DNA from: SIG701 sp045123975
GTDB lineage: Bacteria > Bacillota > Clostridia > Oscillospirales > CAG-272
Direction of reading: 5' to 3'
Length of the DNA stretch: 33,563 nucleotides
NCBI GenBank assembly: GCA_045123975.1
Contig: JBGVKV010000094.1
Coordinates: 1-33,563 of the forward strand
Shown here: positions 30,704 through 33,563 of the stretch, piece after piece
How positions within the stretch are numbered: position 1 is the stretch's first letter
Layout: every line of letters starts with the position of its first letter
Position numbers and translations under genes: made by a program
The notes under the pieces: model-generated
What the model saw: the letters and a program-made list of their open reading frames with translations, nothing else
What the model was told of the DNA's origin: nothing
Databases searched by the model: none

Positions 30704-30715
30704 GTATGAATGTAT

Positions 30716-31162
30716 TTACTTCCATTTGCCCAGTTCTTCTTTTTGCAGTTGCGTTTCCAATTCTTTTTTCTCGCTGTTTGCTCTGTGATTCAAGGAATCC
30801 TTGTTTTTAATTCGATACACAAGGAGGCCAGCAGCAAAACTTACTAGGTAAACGATGATAGAAACTGCCTTTATGAGCGAGGAGAAGAACAATACAAAAG
30901 GAATCATTAGCGGAACGGCATACAGGAGTGCCTTCGATGCTATGAGAGACATTTCTGCCTCTTCTTTATGGGTGAACCCGGAGTGATAGGCCGTGCCGAA
31001 TGCGTGCTTGGCATCGTCACTCTTGAAATATAAGGACTGGAAAATCATAATTCCAATCAGAAACAGCGGAATGAGTGAGAAGAGGGTAACAGTTATGCTT
31101 TGATGGAATATGATAGCGAGTACTACATTGGCAAGGAGCATTAGACAGAGATAAAGAATCAT
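30716..31162 (-). CDS. Small membrane protein of unknown function
   Basis: This 148-residue protein has two N-terminal helices (about 1-20 and 25-48), a polar loop (KSDDAKHAFGTAYHSGFTHKEEAEMS), two more helices (about 80-125) and a charged C-terminal tail with coiled-coil potential (NSEKKELETQLQKEELGKWK). There is no known motif. Its ATG overlaps the stop of the zinc-ribbon gene (TAATG), with GGAGGAGAAA before it, so it is the second gene of a two-gene operon. AT-rich. Confidence 0.72.
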   Translation of the reverse strand: MILYLCLMLLANVVLAIIFHQSITVTLFSLIPLFLIGIMIFQSLYFKSDDAKHAFGTAYHSGFTHKEEAEMSLIASKALLYAVPLMIPFVLFFSSLIKAVSIIVYLVSFAAGLLVYRIKNKDSLNHRANSEKKELETQLQKEELGKWK

Positions 31163-31476
31163 TATTTCTCCTCCAAGTTATTGGATGGACTGCAAAAGCC
31201 TTTTCTGCCGCATTTGGGGCATTTCACAACTCGTTTTCCGTTAAAATGCAGGCAGACCGAGAACTCATACCATTTGGGCTTAAATTCGTTTTTGCAGTCA
31301 GGGCAAATATAGGTGCGGGATGTTAAAATCAAATAGGATACAAAAAAGATGAGAAAAACAGGCAGGGCAACCCAGTACCACGGTACGTCAAAGCTGTCTC
31401 CAAACCAATTCACATTACAGGACGTGAGAAAAAACGTTAACAGAAACAAAGTAATCGTTAATACCAATTTTTTCAT
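31162..31476 (-). CDS. Membrane-anchored zinc-ribbon protein
   Basis: This 104-residue protein has an N-terminal hydrophobic segment ending in a possible lipobox (FLTSC), a second membrane helix (about 33-52) and a four-Cys zinc ribbon (YICPDCKNEFKP...VVKCPKCGRKGF, Cys about 58, 61, 85 and 88). The ribbon would be cytosolic if the second helix spans inward. Operon with the next small membrane gene. It has a consensus promoter and the shared leader AAAGGCGGTGG before its ATG. Confidence 0.75.
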   Translation of the reverse strand: MKKLVLTITLFLLTFFLTSCNVNWFGDSFDVPWYWVALPVFLIFFVSYLILTSRTYICPDCKNEFKPKWYEFSVCLHFNGKRVVKCPKCGRKGFCSPSNNLEEK

Positions 31477-31480
31477 TTCT

Positions 31481-31492
31481 CCACCGCCTTTC
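31481..31492 (-). promoter_or_regulatory. Shared ribosome-site leader, copy 1
   Basis: Minus-strand GAAAGGCGGTGG precedes the ATG at 31476 by four bases. Identical 12-mers stand at 32000-32011 and 33186-33197. Confidence 0.7.
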
Positions 31493-31499
31493 TGTATTT

Positions 31500-31538
31500 A
31501 TTATAGCACGCAGTCAGGCGATTGTCAATAGCAATCGC
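31500..31538 (-). promoter_or_regulatory. Promoter with dyad over the -35 box
   Basis: Minus-strand TTGACA (31523-31528) and TATAAT (31500-31505) are 17 bases apart. A perfect dyad GCGATTG-N7-CAATCGC (31518-31538) covers the -35 box and could be an operator. Confidence 0.65.
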
Positions 31539-31568
31539 GAGAATTTTGTGGCCGATTATATTGTATTG

Positions 31569-31598
31569 AAAAAAGCATCCCGCGAGGGATGCTTTTTT
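31569..31598 (-). terminator. Terminator of the 131-residue membrane gene
   Basis: AAAAAAGCATCCC-GCGA-GGGATGCTTTTTT is symmetrical with T-runs on both strands, directly after the stop codon at 31600. Confidence 0.85.
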
Positions 31599-31599
31599 G

Positions 31600-31995
31600 T
31601 TATTTTGTTTTTTTCGCTACCCGAATCGGCTTGCATGACGTGATAAACGTTATCCCGGTCATAAGGACAACGTAGGGAAGCCACACGCGGTAATAGTGCA
31701 CATTGAGCGCGTGATGGAGAGAAAGCTGGGGAAGTCCGTCGCAGCCTTCATCAAAATACAAAAAGACAAACAAGGTGCAGAGGAATGCTGTCGGAGTGAG
31801 CAGCGTTATCAGGTAATCAAATTTTTTCTCCGTGGGGGACAGAGTGCCCATAAGCGCGGAGAACATGAAGAAAAGAATCAGTGTCAGTGCCTGCCACGTA
31901 TCAGTATTTGTTCCCATTTTGTCCAGCGAATTGATCAGTAAGAACAGAAGAGGAAATACGACGAATGGGGCTATGTAATAGATTGCTTTCTTCAC
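31600..31995 (-). CDS. Small membrane protein of unknown function
   Basis: This 131-residue protein has about four hydrophobic segments (residues 6-22, 33-50, 62-82 and 103-122) and a basic end (RVAKKTK). There is no recognised family. The start is GTG at 31993-31995, placed by the AAAGGCGGTGG leader five bases before it and a TATAAT at 32019-32024. Monocistronic with its own terminator. AT-rich. Confidence 0.7.
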   Translation of the reverse strand: MKKAIYYIAPFVVFPLLFLLINSLDKMGTNTDTWQALTLILFFMFSALMGTLSPTEKKFDYLITLLTPTAFLCTLFVFLYFDEGCDGLPQLSLHHALNVHYYRVWLPYVVLMTGITFITSCKPIRVAKKTK

Positions 31996-31999
31996 TTTA

Positions 32000-32011
32000 C
32001 CACCGCCTTTC
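32000..32011 (-). promoter_or_regulatory. Shared ribosome-site leader, copy 2
   Basis: This is the same 12-mer (GAAAGGCGGTGG on the minus strand) before a GTG start. A TATAAT box lies only eight bases further upstream, so the leader is very short. Confidence 0.65.
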
Positions 32012-32065
32012 CGGGATAATTATAGCATAGGTTTTGTGGAGTTTCATTTATAAATATGGCCGAAG

Positions 32066-32596
32066 TTACGGTTCCGCGCCAAGCACAAGGCGGGTGCGTT
32101 TGGAGTATACTACCGTACCGTTTTCGAATCCCTCCGGCAGGCCGCCGCTGCCTGTCAGTTTGGTTCCGTCTGCCAGGTATATGTAGGATCGTTTCTGAGA
32201 CGGATGTTCCACGCGAAAATCACCTATGTATACGATATAGTCTTTTTCGATATAGTCCGTCCAACTGGGAACAATAAGTAGGATTAGGGTAGCCAGCATA
32301 AGGCAGACAGCCAATGTGCACACGACGGTGGTAAATGCGCGGTCATCTTTGGCGCGCTTTCGGCGGTTTCTTTGCTTGCGTTCCATTCGCTTCAGTTGCT
32401 TTTGCGCGTGATTGTAGCTTTCGATTTTTTCCTGCAGTTTCTTGCGCCGTGCGGCTTTTTTCGGGTTGGGCTTTTCGTATGAGCAGGATAACAGAAATAG
32501 CATACTGCCCAACAATGCAAGCAGTAATACGGTGTAAATGATGGCAATTCCGAGAAGTTTGTATTCCGCGATGGGAATACCGAAGCTGGGGTACAT
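32066..32596 (-). CDS. Two-helix membrane protein with basic coiled coil
   Basis: This 176-residue protein has a first helix at about 15-37, then a strongly basic, probably coiled-coil loop (about 42-85, KKAARRKKLQEKIESYNHAQKQLKRMERKQRNRRKRAK). A second helix follows (about 88-112), and a C-terminal extracytoplasmic-looking beta domain ends in KRTRLVLGAEP. The basic loop suggests an inside position against nucleic acid or lipid head groups. No family recognised. The ATG at 32596 has GGAGGAT 11 bases before it. No terminator hairpin was found after its stop. Confidence 0.7.
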   Translation of the reverse strand: MYPSFGIPIAEYKLLGIAIIYTVLLLALLGSMLFLLSCSYEKPNPKKAARRKKLQEKIESYNHAQKQLKRMERKQRNRRKRAKDDRAFTTVVCTLAVCLMLATLILLIVPSWTDYIEKDYIVYIGDFRVEHPSQKRSYIYLADGTKLTGSGGLPEGFENGTVVYSKRTRLVLGAEP

Positions 32597-32635
32597 TGTA
32601 TCGCTATCCTCCGTGTTTATAATGATGGTATTGGC

Positions 32636-33181
32636 TTATGCCAATATTTGGGGCAACATAGGATCGATTTCATAATATTTCGCGTGATAAGCCAATGGAG
32701 GATTTCGTTTAGATTTTAGTATGACAACGTAAAATGTGTCCCCTATAGTAGCGGAGGAGTAAACCTCTTCTTCAACCGCGACTCTGCCAAGGCCAAAATA
32801 GAGAGAGTTTTCCTTTTCCGTGTGCCTGTAATAGCGTCGCAGTTCCACTTCTTTTTGGCAAAGCTTTTCTTCTGTGATTTGAAAGTTCCCCTTTTTTATG
32901 TTATACAAATCCATGTAATACATATAAAGGACTATGGCGATGAGAAACAGTATCAGAATCGGCATCAACACCATCGCGGCCGCCGGGGCAAGATCCGGGG
33001 ATTTGAATCCGCCGGTGTAATCAAAAGGCGTACCGCTCAAGTAGTTTATCAGATGGACAGGGTAAAGAATGATGCCGACTATTATGATGACGGTTAGAAA
33101 GATAGAGAGGTTCTTTGACCTATTTAACTTCGCAAGCAGGTCTTTTTGAATATCCTGCTTTGTCAATGTTTGCTTCTTCAC
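32636..33181 (-). CDS. Two-helix membrane protein of unknown function
   Basis: This 181-residue protein has a polar N-terminus, helices at about 25-48 and 68-92, and a cytosolic C-terminal domain with strands (EKENSLYFGLGRVAVEEEVYSSATIGDTFYVVILKSKRN) that resembles a PH-like or YcxB-like small domain, though weakly. The start is GTG at 33179-33181, set by the AAAGGCGGTGG leader. A promoter TTTACA-17-TACAAT (33206-33234) lies upstream. It may be co-transcribed with the next gene 39 bases on. Confidence 0.7.
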   Translation of the reverse strand: MKKQTLTKQDIQKDLLAKLNRSKNLSIFLTVIIIVGIILYPVHLINYLSGTPFDYTGGFKSPDLAPAAAMVLMPILILFLIAIVLYMYYMDLYNIKKGNFQITEEKLCQKEVELRRYYRHTEKENSLYFGLGRVAVEEEVYSSATIGDTFYVVILKSKRNPPLAYHAKYYEIDPMLPQILA

Positions 33182-33185
33182 TTTT

Positions 33186-33197
33186 CCACCGCCTTTC
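33186..33197 (-). promoter_or_regulatory. Shared ribosome-site leader, copy 3
   Basis: This third identical 12-mer lies before the GTG start of the 181-residue protein. Confidence 0.65.
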
Positions 33198-33205
33198 CTA
33201 TGTTT

Positions 33206-33234
33206 ATTGTATCACACCCTTGCGGGAATGTAAA
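33206..33234 (-). promoter_or_regulatory. Promoter of the 181-residue membrane gene
   Basis: Minus-strand TTTACA and TACAAT are 17 bases apart. Confidence 0.65.
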
Positions 33235-33243
33235 GGTAAAACT

Positions 33244-33268
33244 GTAGGGGAGGGGCTTGCTCCTCCCG
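33244..33268 (+). repeat. Free-standing REP-like palindrome
   Basis: It begins GTAGGGG and ends CCCG like the two REP elements in the RAYT gene, with stem GGGAGG/CCTCCC around a GGCTTGCT-type loop. It lies just beside the displaced tRNA fragment. Confidence 0.6.
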
Positions 33269-33273
33269 TCACC

Positions 33274-33293
33274 GGCTGCCGAATAGGGATTCG
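33274..33293 (-). repeat. Displaced copy of tRNA-Gln(CTG) 3' end
   Basis: Twenty bases are identical to 33465-33484, i.e. most of the CCA end, the acceptor strand and part of the T-arm of the tRNA. The other tRNA arms are missing. The 170-base stretch up to the tRNA has no gene. Confidence 0.85.
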
Positions 33294-33298
33294 TTCTT

Positions 33299-33349
33299 GA
33301 ATTTTGCAAAGCATATCGAAACAATCATAGGAAATGCTTTGCAAAATTC
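33299..33349. repeat. Long perfect inverted repeat in the tRNA tail module
   Basis: A 16-bp perfect stem (GAATTTTGCAAAGCAT and complement) flanks a 19-base loop. It is too long and too AT-rich at the base to be a standard terminator, and has no U-run. Confidence 0.75.
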
Positions 33350-33363
33350 TTCGGTCACCGTTC

Positions 33364-33389
33364 AAAAATGCTCCACCGGAGCATTTTTT
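33364..33389. terminator. Hairpin with T-run in the tRNA tail module
   Basis: ATGCTCC-ACC-GGAGCAT is flanked by an A-run and a T-run, so it can act as an intrinsic terminator in either direction. Confidence 0.6.
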
Positions 33390-33428
33390 CACTGCGTTCG
33401 AATCCCCAACGTCATCCGAACAAAAAAC

Positions 33429-33459
33429 AAAAGACACCATCCGGTGGATGGTGTCTTTT
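33429..33459 (-). terminator. Terminator of tRNA-Gln(CTG)
   Basis: A 10-bp stem GACACCATCC/GGATGGTGTC with a 3-base loop, followed on the minus strand by TTTTGTTTTTTG, lies four bases after the CCA end. Confidence 0.8.
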
Positions 33460-33463
33460 ATTT

Positions 33464-33537
33464 TGGCTGCCGAATAGGGATTCGAACCCCAACAAACAGA
33501 GTCAGAGTCTGTCGTGCTACCGTTACACAATTCGGCA
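33464..33537 (-). tRNA. tRNA-Gln (anticodon CTG)
   Basis: A full cloverleaf is seen on the minus strand: acceptor TGCCGAA/TTCGGCA, D-arm GTG...CAC, anticodon stem ACAGA/TCTGT with loop CTCTGAC (anticodon CTG, 33503-33505), and T-arm TGGGG-TTCGAAT-CCCTA. Discriminator G and CCA are encoded. A TATAAT box is visible just upstream at the window edge. Confidence 0.94.
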
Positions 33538-33563
33538 ATGTTCCTCGAACGCATTATAGTATA

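Noticed and set aside
1..33563. CRISPR arrays, rRNA genes and phage structural genes
   Set aside because: No regularly spaced direct repeats, rRNA stretches or phage protein families were seen in the window.

Overview
The window reads as chromosome from an uncultured anaerobic Firmicute of the class Clostridia, probably a gut member of the Oscillospiraceae/Christensenellales kind. This is inferred from moderately high GC in the core genes, strong AGGAGG-type ribosome sites, occasional TTG/GTG starts, many U-tailed intrinsic terminators, and typical Clostridial families (DegV, YwaF-like/TIGR02206, the GGGtGRT protein with its Fe-S scaffold partner, VTC-DUF4956-CotH). No species can be named from the sequence alone.

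Layout. 1-4.2 kb: tail of an anion permease, a convergent MFS transporter, a lipoprotein, DegV and a YwaF-like membrane protein. These are separated by near-identical terminator hairpins, and twice by a duplicated 75-bp terminator-promoter cassette. 4.3-7 kb: tRNA-Gln(TTG) with a displaced copy of its own 3' end, a four-helix membrane protein with an acidic Pro/Ala/Glu tail, a WYL regulator and a 56-residue membrane protein. 7-13.2 kb (minus strand): operon VTC polyphosphate-polymerase domain > DUF4956 membrane protein > two tandem secreted CotH-type kinases. 13.3-15.2 kb: IscU/NifU-like scaffold and GGGtGRT protein. 15.2-18.8 kb (minus): DUF5722-like glycosidase-fold protein > RsmE > RsmF-like methyltransferase. 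18.8-27 kb (plus): a six-gene envelope operon, AlgI-type MBOAT > DHHW/AlgJ-X-like > VanX-like lipoprotein > zinc-ribbon/TM/RCC1 protein > transglutaminase-like protein > lipoprotein. 27-28.3 kb: a REP-associated tyrosine transposase (RAYT) with two REP palindromes inside its reading frame, a GNAT acetyltransferase and a ribbon-helix-helix protein. 28.4-30.7 kb: ComM/YifB and an unrecognised protein. 30.7-33.2 kb: an AT-richer block of five small minus-strand membrane proteins. 33.2-33.5 kb: a free REP-like palindrome and tRNA-Gln(CTG), again with a displaced 3'-end copy.

How the genes may work together (inference). The VTC/DUF4956/CotH operon looks like a membrane machine that makes or senses a polyanion and phosphorylates outer-surface targets. 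The MBOAT-DHHW operon looks like an O-acyl transfer machine for a surface polymer, bundled with a peptidoglycan dipeptidase and a transglutaminase-like protein. The most unusual non-coding signals are the parallel tRNA-Gln tail modules at both ends of the window and the REP/RAYT pair.
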